From NCBI GenBank assembly GCA_040218535.1, contig JAVJRG010000012.1:1240001-1304000 (forward strand): a stretch of DNA of 64,000 nt, in the 5' to 3' direction. The notes beneath the pieces were generated by a model. That model did not search any database. It saw only the letters and a list, made by a program, of their open reading frames with translations, and was not told where the DNA came from. The position numbers were made by a program, and so were the translations under genes. Within the stretch, counting starts at the first letter, position 1, and the number at the start of each line of letters is the position of its first letter. This document shows, one piece after another, positions 28,601-37,358 of this stretch. The DNA comes from Lacipirellulaceae bacterium (GTDB lineage Bacteria > Planctomycetota > Planctomycetia > Pirellulales > Lacipirellulaceae).

Positions 28601-28748
28601 TTTGCAGAGCCTTTTCGAAACAGCCCCCCATGGCCCTGCGACCCAACGGCTGCACTACATCTGTAGCAACATGGATCTAAGCGATACGCCGATCAAGGAC
28701 TGGAAACTCCCGGTGACTTCGACGATGTCTACGTTGGGTGACGAGTGA
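25686..28748 (+). CDS. Six-haem cytochrome c lipoprotein
   Basis: About 1020 residues. GTG 25686 follows GAGG at 25677-25680. The N terminus is a signal with hydrophobic core and a possible lipobox ending STVSC. Six CxxCH sites are visible: CVRCH, CMSCH, CLTCH, CTICH, CGTCH and CQDCH, so up to six c-type haems. The C-terminal third has no haem and contains VLNQVGHRFPSGVGFRRAFL, as in large decahaem-like family proteins. It is probably a periplasmic electron carrier or oxidoreductase, and its redox partner is unknown. The gene is monocistronic, converging on the 889-residue membrane protein gene. Confidence 0.9.
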   Translation: MHHHCTPVAFLFFLAIVASTVSCRDASEQVAPSEVPVTKTSAESEIALGKKADLGEPSALPLPSTMGNAEYEARLFPFLNKREYKALGWTPDKRVRDTGPFINGKYYGTHPAVKIFYSPEIITWLEGGKEKAIPDGAMIIKEQYEPPAVRYQGLDDDQLFEHLSSWTVMVKDSGGSHDGWYWSNPAKDQKVVDNHEYPFDHPIGGFGIYCVRCHASTESHGETNEYTFSSLRNVEGYPGEPLLFRVDDSWRKNTDHEEPVSSEAADELVEESPHPVSNEELLAESLLKSQVSLQRDDLKKLGSHPRCTAATHPEQCTPKLNETFLEFFPSIDKQHRGDLLHMPPITHDWVVRRSGDAQQGQPFVTSNQCMSCHAGLTEPFGPTMFFPSGESAEYGAAGADLSPYGEWRWTPMGLAGRDPIFFAQLESEIEFIKDDFPDDPVKVKEHVDALVETCLTCHGAMGKHQYRADHGSEAEPFGTDKVLSKSTDPHATGKDDWRYGALARDGISCTICHQMEPREQPADDHRHYLEYFLETSITGNINVGNANELHGPFEDKEIAPYSMNHALGFKPKHNPYIQSSQMCGTCHVVNLPIIDEQYAEGEATDELVAAEHNPLFKKYHHHVEQATYLEWLNSEFENEFDTENPKAKSCQDCHMSKDYHSDELDLHLEQIETRIAAIQDDTYPDAENLVELKELQVRMRKEKYARHNFKGLNMFLLEMFNQFDDVLGVRKNDFMTGSTTAIQQAKEDFLRQATNDVAKINVSTNVSDDGQLTADVEVLNQVGHRFPSGVGFRRAFLEFLVVENSVATEGKDRIVWSSGRTNEIGVLLDGDGKPLPSEFFQDHPNPEENRGSSQCCQHHHEVITSQDQVQVYETLLHSADHKFSTSFIHAGKTIKDNRLLPRGWSAKGPGPGLKGKFLKATHPGPLAKHDERYQDGSGSDVVTYKMSLPAGVDPSDCEVRVTLYYQSIPPYFLQSLFETAPHGPATQRLHYICSNMDLSDTPIKDWKLPVTSTMSTLGDE

Positions 28749-28758
28749 AGTCGAGAAG

Positions 28759-28824
28759 GCGATCGCCTGCCAGTGGTCGGGGAAACCTTGGTTTACGAAA
28801 CCATTATCCTGGCAGGCGGATCGC
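28759..28824. terminator. Structured element between convergent genes
   Basis: GCGATCGCCTGCCAG (28759-28773) pairs with CTGGCAGGCGGATCGC (28809-28824) with one bulge, and within the loop GGTTT/AAACC (28790-28802) forms a second stem. It sits between the stop codons of two convergent genes, so a bidirectional transcription stop is plausible. It lacks a U-run, so it may instead be a REP-like element. Confidence 0.5.
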
Positions 28825-28846
28825 ACGCCCGTTTCAGTCTTTCGTC

Positions 28847-31516
28847 CTATCGCCATTTGAGGATGCGGAACAGACCTTTGCCTTGTCGAATCCGCTCGGG
28901 GACTTCAAGCAACCGCTCGCGGTAGATGCTTAGCAAGACCGCGACGGCGAAGAAGATCGCTCCGCCGATCATCATGTAGACCGAGACACTTTGCAGTTGT
29001 TCGGGCAAATGAATCAGCGTGAGCAAGCTCAACACGTAGATCACCAGCGACGTTCCCCCGGCGAGCGTTGTGCTACGAATCCTGCAAACCGTCCCGAGGC
29101 CGAGGAGAATCAGGCCGAGTGCCAAGACGCCCACCTCGTGAACCATGACCCATGCCCAACCGCTTGAGCTTCCGAAGATTCGCTGACTCAAGAGACCGAG
29201 AACCAACGGAGCAGTTGTGAGCACGCTGCCGAGACTTAGGTTGAACGAGACGATACTCTCTGCTTGCGAACGACCTGAGCGCTCGCCCTCGGTTGAGCTC
29301 TTGGCGAGTTCTCTTCGCCAGCCTGTGTGGCCAAAGGCTAAGAGGATCATGCCGCCCGCGGTAACAAAGATTTCCGCACGTTGTCCAAAGCTCAAGGTAG
29401 AGAGAGCGTTGACAATGAGTATGCCAAGCAGCGCATGAACGCCGGCCAAAGTGAACAGTCCGCGGCGTGCATCCGGCGAAGGTGCAAAAACGCCTGCCGC
29501 GATGGCCGCGATCGCCTGACCCACCATTAAGGCCAGCAGTTCCCAGCTTTGATCCCCTCCGATGAAACGATTGAAGGTAAGCAGTCCACCAGCAATTCCG
29601 CCAAGGGTCGTCATGAGGTAGCCTGCCCACGCCAGGCCACTCTTGGTTGAGTCGCTCCGATGGGGACTGAGGTGCTGATCGCTGACCGGTTGCACTTCGT
29701 GACTACCGAGGACACGGTCGGCAATCAGGCAGAGAACGCCGACGACACTGGCTGCAAGGATCGGTGCGTAGGTTACCAATCCGCAGAAGACCAGCAAGTG
29801 CCACGCAGCAGCCCAGCAACTCCCCGCGACGAGTAGCGAGTCGAATGAGCGTCCGCTTTTTTGGTTGCTCTTGGTCAGCACGGCGAAAGCGATGGCTGAT
29901 TCAGCGAAGAACAACCCTTGCAGTAGGTTAAACATTCCTCCAGTTTCGTGCCCTCGGAATCCAAAGATGGTGGCAAACTGCGTCAGAAGTGTGCCGACAA
30001 TCCCCGTCAAGAAGAGGACCGTCAAGCTGGATCGTGCCATTGCCTGAAGCGAATTCTTCGAGCTTTCTTCTCCGCTCCCTCGTGAAACCAACAGGAGGAA
30101 CAGAGGCAGCAGGCCAAGAATCGGCAACTGAACGGCAAGGGTTCCAACGCCCAAGAGCGAGAGACTGGCGACAACACTGATTGCGACCGCGATCGCGACG
30201 ATTCCTCTCGAAAGCGTTTCTGATCGTTCACGACCCAATCGAGATTGCAGCGTTGCACCCACGGAGGTTGCCATCGCCAAGGTAAGCATCGCAGGGAGGT
30301 ATTGCCAGTCGAATTCAATTTGTTCGAGGAGCCCATTGTTGAGGACTTCCCCGGCAAAATACCAGCCGCCCAAGGCAAGGGCGAAGACGGAAAGCGTCAG
30401 TCCTAGAATGCCACCTGTCGAGGCGATTGTGTTGGCAGTGTCGTTTGCGTTTTCTGCCTGTGAAGCTGCTTCACCCGTTGGGCGAAGCTTCAAGGAGGCG
30501 ATCGCGAACGTGTTGGCCGCCAGGGCGATTGCTGCCAACAGGCCGATCATCAGCTCGCCGGTAAGGCGGATCGCCAATAAATCGATCCCGATCACCACGC
30601 ACCACAGCAGCATCAAGATGGCCGAGTAGGCATACCGCTTCCCCCGGCCAGCCACAGCGATTGAATAAAAGTAGGTGTAAGCCCCAATCGCTGCGATCAC
30701 GAGCGCGAAAAGTTTGAGATTGGCTGTCGTGGCAACGGTAGGAATGTCAAACCAATTTAGTCCGGCGAAGAACGGTTCATAAAGACGACCGGCAATGCGG
30801 CCCCCCAGGAGAACTGCCAGTCCGGCACCCATTGCCACGTGACCAGCGCGAAAGAATGCCGCGCCGAAGTTCTCCCGACTAAACGGACCCTTGCCGGAAC
30901 TAAAGAGCCGTTCGGTATGGACGCAGATCACTCCGATGACGACCAATAGCATCGAAGGGGAAATGACTTCCCAGAACCGATCGACTCGCTGGTCGGCTAG
31001 AAACAGCAGGCCGGTCATCGTTACGCCGCCGACAAAGGTGTAGACGAACAGCGGATCTTTCAGAATGCGCGCTATTCCCGCGTACAGGCAACAGATCACA
31101 AGCGCGGGAAACCAGAGATGGCCACCTTGGCTGAGCGTTATCAGGCCCTGTGCGTTATAAAACCAGAGGTTCAACGGCAGGACCAAGCAGGCCAAAAGCG
31201 TAACTGCGCGCCCTGCCGTTTGATACCGCGATTCTCTCACCAGCATCGCTCCGACACCGAGCACCGCCAGGTTGGCTCCGCCCATGATGCAGGCGACAAC
31301 AAGACTGTTGGCGAAGACTCCGATGGACCAAAGCCAAACGATGAGCCCTAACACCAGCAACCCACCACCACACATCATCAGCATCTGCAAACTGCGTGGG
31401 TCAAGCAGTCGATCAAAGAGGGTCTGCTCCTCGACTGGCTCTAAAGTAACGGTCGTCTGCTCAGGCTCAAGTTCAGGTTGGTCGAGCCGCGGGCGTTCTG
31501 GAATGGAATCTCTCAT
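28847..31516 (-). CDS. Large polytopic membrane protein, unknown function
   Basis: 889 residues with more than twenty hydrophobic segments after a charged N-terminal tail of about 45 residues rich in Glu and Pro. No transporter or enzyme motif was recognised. Repeating units of two to four membrane helices and a length near 900 recall uncharacterised membrane proteins of the DUF2157/DUF2339 type, but I could not confirm membership. It is transcribed divergently from the sigma54-type regulator 251 bases away, which may control it. Confidence 0.75.
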   Translation of the reverse strand: MRDSIPERPRLDQPELEPEQTTVTLEPVEEQTLFDRLLDPRSLQMLMMCGGGLLVLGLIVWLWSIGVFANSLVVACIMGGANLAVLGVGAMLVRESRYQTAGRAVTLLACLVLPLNLWFYNAQGLITLSQGGHLWFPALVICCLYAGIARILKDPLFVYTFVGGVTMTGLLFLADQRVDRFWEVISPSMLLVVIGVICVHTERLFSSGKGPFSRENFGAAFFRAGHVAMGAGLAVLLGGRIAGRLYEPFFAGLNWFDIPTVATTANLKLFALVIAAIGAYTYFYSIAVAGRGKRYAYSAILMLLWCVVIGIDLLAIRLTGELMIGLLAAIALAANTFAIASLKLRPTGEAASQAENANDTANTIASTGGILGLTLSVFALALGGWYFAGEVLNNGLLEQIEFDWQYLPAMLTLAMATSVGATLQSRLGRERSETLSRGIVAIAVAISVVASLSLLGVGTLAVQLPILGLLPLFLLLVSRGSGEESSKNSLQAMARSSLTVLFLTGIVGTLLTQFATIFGFRGHETGGMFNLLQGLFFAESAIAFAVLTKSNQKSGRSFDSLLVAGSCWAAAWHLLVFCGLVTYAPILAASVVGVLCLIADRVLGSHEVQPVSDQHLSPHRSDSTKSGLAWAGYLMTTLGGIAGGLLTFNRFIGGDQSWELLALMVGQAIAAIAAGVFAPSPDARRGLFTLAGVHALLGILIVNALSTLSFGQRAEIFVTAGGMILLAFGHTGWRRELAKSSTEGERSGRSQAESIVSFNLSLGSVLTTAPLVLGLLSQRIFGSSSGWAWVMVHEVGVLALGLILLGLGTVCRIRSTTLAGGTSLVIYVLSLLTLIHLPEQLQSVSVYMMIGGAIFFAVAVLLSIYRERLLEVPERIRQGKGLFRILKWR

Positions 31517-31710
31517 CTGGTTTCCCCTGTGTGCGTTGTGTTGAGACGGTGTTTTGGGCGTGTTAAGAAATCGGACGAGAGCAGTCCTGATTTCCTCGCA
31601 AACACGTTAAGCAAGAGGGGTGCCACTAATTAATGAAAGCCATAAGTCATTTGACTATAATGCCTTGTGTGATCGCGTCTGTGGCCTGTGGTTACAGCAT
31701 GAGAAATTGT

Positions 31711-31727
31711 TGTACATTAAATGTACA
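31711..31727. promoter_or_regulatory. Perfect palindrome, candidate operator
   Basis: TGTACATT-A-AATGTACA, 8-base arms with one central base, 40 bases upstream of the regulator ATG and within the divergent promoter region. A TATAAT lies at 31656-31661, without a good -35 at standard spacing. The site is a candidate for autoregulation. Confidence 0.45.
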
Positions 31728-31766
31728 CAGCATATACATTCAGTGGACATTCAATTCGACCAACAG

Positions 31767-33299
31767 ATGTCTCTCCTCTCAAGTTCCGACCAACAGTTTC
31801 TGACCGTCCTTGCTGAGCTTTCCTACTGCAATCCGTTCGAGCCCCGCCGTCTCGAACTGGAGCAAGCGGCCCTCGGCGAAGATTACCAACCGGAGCAGTA
31901 CCTCGCCTGGAGCCGAAAGGCCATTACCAACGAGACGGCGCGGCCGAACGTCGTGCGACTTACCGAGAAAGCAGACCGCTTAGCCGTGCGGCTGCGAGAA
32001 GCTCTATCCAGCTCGGGCAAGATGAAGGCCACCGAGAGGCAGCTCTATGAAGATCTAATCGTGTACGTGCTCTACTACCGTTGGTTTGCCGGGAACGATC
32101 CGGTAGCGACTTGCAGCAACAAGACGAGTCTTGGCAAGCTTTGGCGGTCGTTTCGTCAAGAGTTGGACGAGTTCCGTGGGCCGAAGCAGCTCGGCCTTTT
32201 TGCCGAGACCACGCCCGAGCATTTGTTCGCGTGTCTGCATCAAGTGCGACGTGCATTCAAGTACATCTTCGACTGTATCTATGGCGATTCGTTACCGGCA
32301 GCGCGTTTGCGTGGAACGGTTTGGCAATCGATCTTTACTCACGATATGCGACGTTACCGACGGACGCTATATAAAACAATGTCCGATTACTCGACGCTCA
32401 TCACTGGCCCTTCAGGAACAGGCAAGGAACTGGTCGCCCGTGCGATTGCCCTGTCGCAGTACGTTGCGTTCGATCCCAAGCAGGAGTGCTTCGTTGGGCA
32501 GCTGCAAGAAGGCTTTATTCCAATCAATCTCTCCGCGCTCTCTCCCACATTGATTGAGTCGGAACTTTTCGGCCACTGTCGCGGTGCGTTTACGGGAGCA
32601 ACGGCTGATCGTTCAGGTTGGCTGGAAACGTGTCCCTCGCATGGAGCCGTTTTCCTTGATGAGATCGGAGAGCTCGATCTGGCGATTCAAGTGAAGTTGC
32701 TGCGTGTTGTGCAATCGCGTTGTTATTCCCGCCTGGGGGACACCAAGGAGCGCACCTTTGCGGGGAAGATTATCGCCGCCACGAACCGCAACTTGGCTGA
32801 GCGGATGAGCGAAGGATACTTTCGGGCCGATCTGTACTACCGGCTCTGCTCCGACCACATTCAGACCCCTTCGTTACGCGAACAATTGAGTGCTCACCCT
32901 GAAGCGTTGACCAGCCTAGTAAAGATCATCACCGAACGGGTCGCAGGGTGCGAAACGGCGGAGTTAGCCGCCGAAGTCGAAAGCTGGATCAGCCGTGAGA
33001 TCCCCGCCGACTATCCCTGGCCCGGCAACATCCGCGAATTGGAGCAATGCGTCCGCAACGTACTAATCCGAAAGCAGTACGTGCCTTGGCAGCCGCCTGC
33101 CGACAAAGTTTCGGAGCTTCCGGCATGGTTGGAAGGCGTGCCTGAGAGCAACGTCACTGCCGATGAGCTCCTCCGCCGCTACTGCACCGCCACCTACGCA
33201 CGACTTGGCAGCTACGAGCAGACTGCCAAAGCACTCGGCCTCGACCGCCGTACAGTAAAAGCCAAAATCGACGTGGAACTTTTAGAGTCGCTGCGCTGA
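31767..33299 (+). CDS. Sigma54-dependent AAA+ transcriptional regulator with unrecognised N-terminal domain
   Basis: 510 residues. The first 190 or so form a domain I do not recognise (no receiver-domain Asp pattern, no PAS or GAF signature). The AAA+ core has Walker A GPSGTGKE, the sigma54-contacting loop GAFTGA, Walker B GAVFLDEIGELD and the arginine-finger region FRADLYYRL. A Fis-type helix-turn-helix ends it (SYEQTAKALGLDRRTVKAKI). It should therefore activate sigma54 promoters. ATG 31767 is chosen as the first Met in family-like sequence. It lies divergent from the 889-residue membrane protein gene and four bases from the convergent sulfatase. Confidence 0.9.
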   Translation: MSLLSSSDQQFLTVLAELSYCNPFEPRRLELEQAALGEDYQPEQYLAWSRKAITNETARPNVVRLTEKADRLAVRLREALSSSGKMKATERQLYEDLIVYVLYYRWFAGNDPVATCSNKTSLGKLWRSFRQELDEFRGPKQLGLFAETTPEHLFACLHQVRRAFKYIFDCIYGDSLPAARLRGTVWQSIFTHDMRRYRRTLYKTMSDYSTLITGPSGTGKELVARAIALSQYVAFDPKQECFVGQLQEGFIPINLSALSPTLIESELFGHCRGAFTGATADRSGWLETCPSHGAVFLDEIGELDLAIQVKLLRVVQSRCYSRLGDTKERTFAGKIIAATNRNLAERMSEGYFRADLYYRLCSDHIQTPSLREQLSAHPEALTSLVKIITERVAGCETAELAAEVESWISREIPADYPWPGNIRELEQCVRNVLIRKQYVPWQPPADKVSELPAWLEGVPESNVTADELLRRYCTATYARLGSYEQTAKALGLDRRTVKAKIDVELLESLR

Positions 33300-33303
33300 C
33301 GGT

Positions 33304-35175
33304 TTAATCCTTTTGCGATTGCTTCAGTCGCTTCCCAAAACGTCGCAAGTACTCATTGGCGTTCACATCGTCCAAAGTACGTTTGACCCACGAAGCCGGA
33401 ACTTGGTCGAGGGCGTCGATCTCGGTGAGCGTATTGATCAGCAGGATCGCGGATTCGCTATTGAGTTTCTTCCCGAGTTCCGCGACCAGCAGATTCGTTG
33501 ATTGTTCGGTCTCACCTAGTCCGAACAACGCTCGAGCTGCCATGATGCGGTTGGTAGAGTGGGAATCGCTTGCGAGTTTTTTTAGTGCCGCGGCGCTAGG
33601 TGACGCTTCCTTGCCGAGGAACACGCAACCCGCGGCAGCCCAGTAGCGGATTAGCGGGTCGTCGCTCTTGAGTGACTCAATCAGCTTTGGAAGGTTCTCG
33701 GTTTTCGATTCGCTCGCTTTCATGGCGATCGCTAGCACTTCGTCGACTTGGAACTTCTCGCTAGCAGCAAACTCATTGATCGTTGTTCCATCGGCCAACT
33801 CTTGAAACATCCCCTCGGGGATGAGCCCCGTGTCGCGTGCCTGCTGCATAGTTTCCACGAGTTGCTCGCGCATTTTGGTCAGTACTTCTTGGTAGGCCGG
33901 ATCGTCCGCCAAGTTCGTGATTTCCCAAGGATCGGTTTGAGTGTCGAAGAGCGTTTCAGTTGGTTGAGGGGCTTCCCAAGTGGCTGCGAATTGCTGATCC
34001 AGGTTTCCAGCCTGCCAGGCTTCCTTCCAGGCCGTCCAGGAAGGCATCGAGAACTGGTAGTAGCTGTAAGGAGCCGCGGGCAAGTGGGGCATGAAGCGAC
34101 GGACATATTTGTACCGCCCATCGGTGATGCCGCGTCGCATGCCGATGAGTTCGTCAAAGCGATCGCCATAGAGAAAAACGGTGTCCTCCGACGGTGGTTC
34201 TTGGCGATGCTCGCCCAGAAACGCGCGGCCTTGCATTTGCTCAGGCTTTTCGAGGCCGCAGAGTGAGAGCAGTGTTGGTGCAAAGTCGACAAACGCGACG
34301 AGTTCTTCTCGTCGAGAGCCGTTGGCGAAGGGACTCATCGCGCGGTACTTTTCGGGCACGTGAATCAATAGTGGAACTTGCACGCCCGTGTCGTGCAGGT
34401 AGCGTTTCCCCCGTGGCGTCGGGCCGCCGTGGTCGCTGTAGTAGAAGACGATCGTGTTCTCTGCTAATCCTTCGCGTTGGAGCTCATCAAGAATCTTTCC
34501 GACCTGCGCGTCGAGGACCGTCATTGTGTCGTAATACGTGGCGAAGTCAGATCGCACTGCCGGTAAGTCGGGCAGATAGGGCGGGACCTCGATGTCTGCC
34601 GAATCAATCCGCGTCTTCTTGGGCAGCACGCCCTGCTGGCGGCGTTTTTCGACGTTTTCAGGGAAGAGCGAACTCTCGTGCGAGAAGGTCAGGTTGAAGA
34701 TCGTGAAGAAGGGAGTTCCCGCGGGGCGATTCCTATAGTGGGCTTTCCCCGAGCACGCGTCCCAAATCGCCCGGTCGTTGCCCTTCTGGTTGAAGTCCGT
34801 CTTGCTGTTGTTCGTGCAGTAGTAGCCCGCCTCGCGTAAGTAGCTCACGTAGGGTTTGAAAGTCGCAGGAACCTTGTGACGGCTGCGCATGTGCTGCGTG
34901 CCCTGGGTCACAGCATATGCACCGTTGAGCAGCGTCGAACGCGCCACCGCGCAGACCGGCGCGTTCGAGTAAGCGTGTTCGAACAGCACGCTTTGCTCAG
35001 CCAACGCATCCAGCCGCGGCGTTTTCGCCTGCTGGTTGCCGTAGCAGCCGAGCCAGTGGGCGGCGTTATCCTCGCTAGTGATCCAGAGAATGTTCGGGCG
35101 GTCCGGCGCGTCTTCCGCATGACACCAAGCTATGGGACTAAGAAGGAAAAAAACAAGCAGGGTCAAGCGGCGCAA
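33304..35175 (-). CDS. Formylglycine-type sulfatase with C-terminal HEAT-like region
   Basis: 623 residues with a signal peptide (about 1-20). The sulfatase core begins RPNILWITSEDNAAHWLGC with metal-binding acidic residues. The maturation site is VCAVARSTLLNG, a C-x-A-x-R variant of the usual C-x-P-x-R, in which Cys becomes formylglycine. FYYSDHGGPTPRGKR holds further metal ligands. The last 140 residues contain helical repeats (SDDPLIRYWAAAGCVFLGKE), typical of planctomycete sulfatases. The substrate is probably a sulfated polysaccharide. It is exported and monocistronic. Confidence 0.92.
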   Translation of the reverse strand: MRRLTLLVFFLLSPIAWCHAEDAPDRPNILWITSEDNAAHWLGCYGNQQAKTPRLDALAEQSVLFEHAYSNAPVCAVARSTLLNGAYAVTQGTQHMRSRHKVPATFKPYVSYLREAGYYCTNNSKTDFNQKGNDRAIWDACSGKAHYRNRPAGTPFFTIFNLTFSHESSLFPENVEKRRQQGVLPKKTRIDSADIEVPPYLPDLPAVRSDFATYYDTMTVLDAQVGKILDELQREGLAENTIVFYYSDHGGPTPRGKRYLHDTGVQVPLLIHVPEKYRAMSPFANGSRREELVAFVDFAPTLLSLCGLEKPEQMQGRAFLGEHRQEPPSEDTVFLYGDRFDELIGMRRGITDGRYKYVRRFMPHLPAAPYSYYQFSMPSWTAWKEAWQAGNLDQQFAATWEAPQPTETLFDTQTDPWEITNLADDPAYQEVLTKMREQLVETMQQARDTGLIPEGMFQELADGTTINEFAASEKFQVDEVLAIAMKASESKTENLPKLIESLKSDDPLIRYWAAAGCVFLGKEASPSAAALKKLASDSHSTNRIMAARALFGLGETEQSTNLLVAELGKKLNSESAILLINTLTEIDALDQVPASWVKRTLDDVNANEYLRRFGKRLKQSQKD

Positions 35176-35224
35176 AGGGAACGCTCCGTTTGTGTTGGGA
35201 GAGAGGGAAGTAGCTAGAGGAGAA

Positions 35225-35890
35225 TCAGTCTTCGATCGGTCTTACCTGAACTGTCCAAGTTCGCACGCGCTTCTTACCTTCGGTCTCATAGTACGTGCCG
35301 ATCCAGACGTCCTTGGTTTTCTTCTTCAGTTGCAGAATCATGTAGCCATGCAGCGAGTTCTTGTCGTCGAATTCGAGTTTCATTTTTCCGTCGCGAATTC
35401 GATGGTACTGACCAATCCGTTTCGGTCGCGACTTCTCGGGCATGCTGATTTCGTTCTTCTCGCCAGTTAGAAGTTGCTTCAGGTTCTCCTTTGCTGAACC
35501 ACGCTTGGAAAGTTTGATCGAGCGGCTCGCGGCAAAGATCGCGGACTCTTCGGTACGAAAGTTACCAGAAATTTCAGGCTTCTTGTTGGATTTCTTCTTC
35601 CCATCCTTTGCCTCGCCCTCTTCATCCTTTCCCAGCTTCTTTGCAAGTTCCTTGGCGAACGGAGGGGCAGGCTTCGCATCCTTTTCCTTGGCCTCTTCCT
35701 TCTTCTCGGGCATCTTACCCGTCTTGAGAACACCCTTGTATTCCCAGATGGTCCCTTCGATTTGGTCGTTGGGCATTCTTGAGAGGGTACTGGCTCCCTT
35801 GCCACCAATAATGTTCTCAAGCGGGCCTTGAGCGTGTGCTGAGAAAGCGGACAGAGACAAGCAGAGGATAGTAATTGATAGGTATCGCAT
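35225..35890 (-). CDS. Secreted charged protein, unknown function
   Basis: 221 residues. A signal peptide ending SAHAQG leads into a Lys/Glu-rich linker (about 60-110; KKEEAKEKDAKPAPP). A folded C-terminal domain follows from about 110, with RIGQYHRIRDGKMKLEFDD and TKDVWIGTYYETEGKKRVRT. No family recognised. It is 49 bases upstream of the sulfatase start on the same strand, so the two may be one operon. Confidence 0.75.
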   Translation of the reverse strand: MRYLSITILCLSLSAFSAHAQGPLENIIGGKGASTLSRMPNDQIEGTIWEYKGVLKTGKMPEKKEEAKEKDAKPAPPFAKELAKKLGKDEEGEAKDGKKKSNKKPEISGNFRTEESAIFAASRSIKLSKRGSAKENLKQLLTGEKNEISMPEKSRPKRIGQYHRIRDGKMKLEFDDKNSLHGYMILQLKKKTKDVWIGTYYETEGKKRVRTWTVQVRPIED

Positions 35891-36238
35891 GATCGTGTCA
35901 GCCAGAAACAGAGGAGCCCAAACTATCGACCCCAGTCGCTATTCAAAGACGTGAACTACGGGCACGGCGGAGCCCCTCAGAATAGTCCTCAGGGAACGCG
36001 ACATCAAGTAAACTAGGGGGCAACGAAGCCTCGCCGTCCCTTAAAAAAGACGCTTTTCTTGTTTGAGGCCGCGGCGTGGAATTATTGTCGTGAACCCTTG
36101 ATCTGGGTGTACGTGCCTCTTTTGGACTGATGCTCCCGTTGCTTGTGGTATAGCCCATGGCGGGTTAGAGTGCCTATACAGGTAGTGGTCTTTTCCGAAT
36201 TGGTATTCTTATCCCCTCATTTTCATTTCTTGGTATCT
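35891..36238. other. Divergent intergenic region, no features seen
   Basis: Separates the charged secreted protein (leftward) from the LamG protein (rightward). I saw no convincing promoter, repeat or coding frame. The extended frame of the LamG gene reaches into it but lacks signal-peptide character. Confidence 0.5.
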
Positions 36239-37336
36239 ATGGTCCGTAAGTACCTATTCCGTTTGCTTGTTGTCCTTGTCGCTTCGGCGCTTGCTGAGGA
36301 CACGCTCGCCGTCGTTCCCACCCCTACGGTCGGCCATTGGCGATTCGATGATGGTGCGGGCTCCATCGCTACTGATTTCATCAATGGCAACGATGGCGTT
36401 TGGGACGGTGGCACGGGGAACAATGTGTGGGCAGCGGGGATCATTGGTGGCGGGTCGCAAACCAACGATGAGAACGGCGGCAATGGCCAGGAGCATTTCA
36501 CAATCCCCTCCCTCTCGCAGCTCAACGGAGCGAGCGGACTGACGATCTCGATTTGGTTCAATCAGAATGTTACCGACAATAACAACTCAACTTACAATGC
36601 ACTTTTCATGACACGCTTCATGGAAACGAGCTTTGGCGGTGGCGGCGAGAACTGGGGCGTTGCCTTAGAGAACAACAGTGCACCGCGTCATATTGATTGG
36701 CGTGTCGACGGCGTTTCTGGCGGCGAGTTCGATCTCATCTCCGGCGACCCGGGCTGGCACCATGTAGCGTTCACTTGGGATGGCACCATTGGCCAGCGGG
36801 CCATCTTTCTTGACGGGACCGAGTTGGAACGCGTCAGTGCACAGACCGGCACCATCATCAATGGTGGCTCTTGGGACATCGGCAACGATACCTGCTGCGG
36901 TAACCGCGAATTCACAGGCACCCTGGATGACTTAGCCGTTTGGGACACGGCCTTACCTGCATCCACGATTACCGAGATCTACTTCAACGGCCTCTCCGGC
37001 GTGAACGCCTCTTCGGAGAATCCTCCGCTTCGCGGAGATGTCGATCTTGATGGGGACGTCGATTTCGATGAGACCGACAACGACGGCATCAGCGATCTCG
37101 ACATCATCCAAGCCAATTTCGATATGTTCACCACGGGGGCGTTCCGCACCGATGGCGATCTTACCGCTGATGGCGTGGTGAATTTCGATGACCTCGTCGA
37201 GTGGCGGCGTGGCTTTGTCCTCAACGGCGGGAATCTCGAGGCGTTAGCCAACCGTGTCCCTGAACCAAACGCCTGCCTGATAATGATTTGCTCCGGCCTC
37301 CTAGCCCTTTCCCGTGCTTCTCGCTCCCGGCATTGA
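36239..37336 (+). CDS. Exported LamG-domain protein with dockerin-like repeats and PEP-CTERM-like tail
   Basis: 365 residues starting MVRKYLFRLLVVLVASALA, a signal peptide. A LamG/concanavalin fold (about 25-245) carries VGHWRFDDGAGSIATDFING and HHVAFTWDGTIGQRAIFLDG. A calcium-binding dockerin-type region follows (DVDLDGDVDFDETDNDG, then DGDLTADGVVNFDDLVEW). The end is VPEPNACLIMICSGLLAL plus basic residues, a PEP-CTERM-type sorting signal. It is probably attached or secreted at the surface by an exosortase. It is first of three like-oriented genes with small gaps. Confidence 0.85.
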   Translation: MVRKYLFRLLVVLVASALAEDTLAVVPTPTVGHWRFDDGAGSIATDFINGNDGVWDGGTGNNVWAAGIIGGGSQTNDENGGNGQEHFTIPSLSQLNGASGLTISIWFNQNVTDNNNSTYNALFMTRFMETSFGGGGENWGVALENNSAPRHIDWRVDGVSGGEFDLISGDPGWHHVAFTWDGTIGQRAIFLDGTELERVSAQTGTIINGGSWDIGNDTCCGNREFTGTLDDLAVWDTALPASTITEIYFNGLSGVNASSENPPLRGDVDLDGDVDFDETDNDGISDLDIIQANFDMFTTGAFRTDGDLTADGVVNFDDLVEWRRGFVLNGGNLEALANRVPEPNACLIMICSGLLALSRASRSRH

Positions 37337-37358
37337 TTGGCTTCTCTTGGTTGACTTT

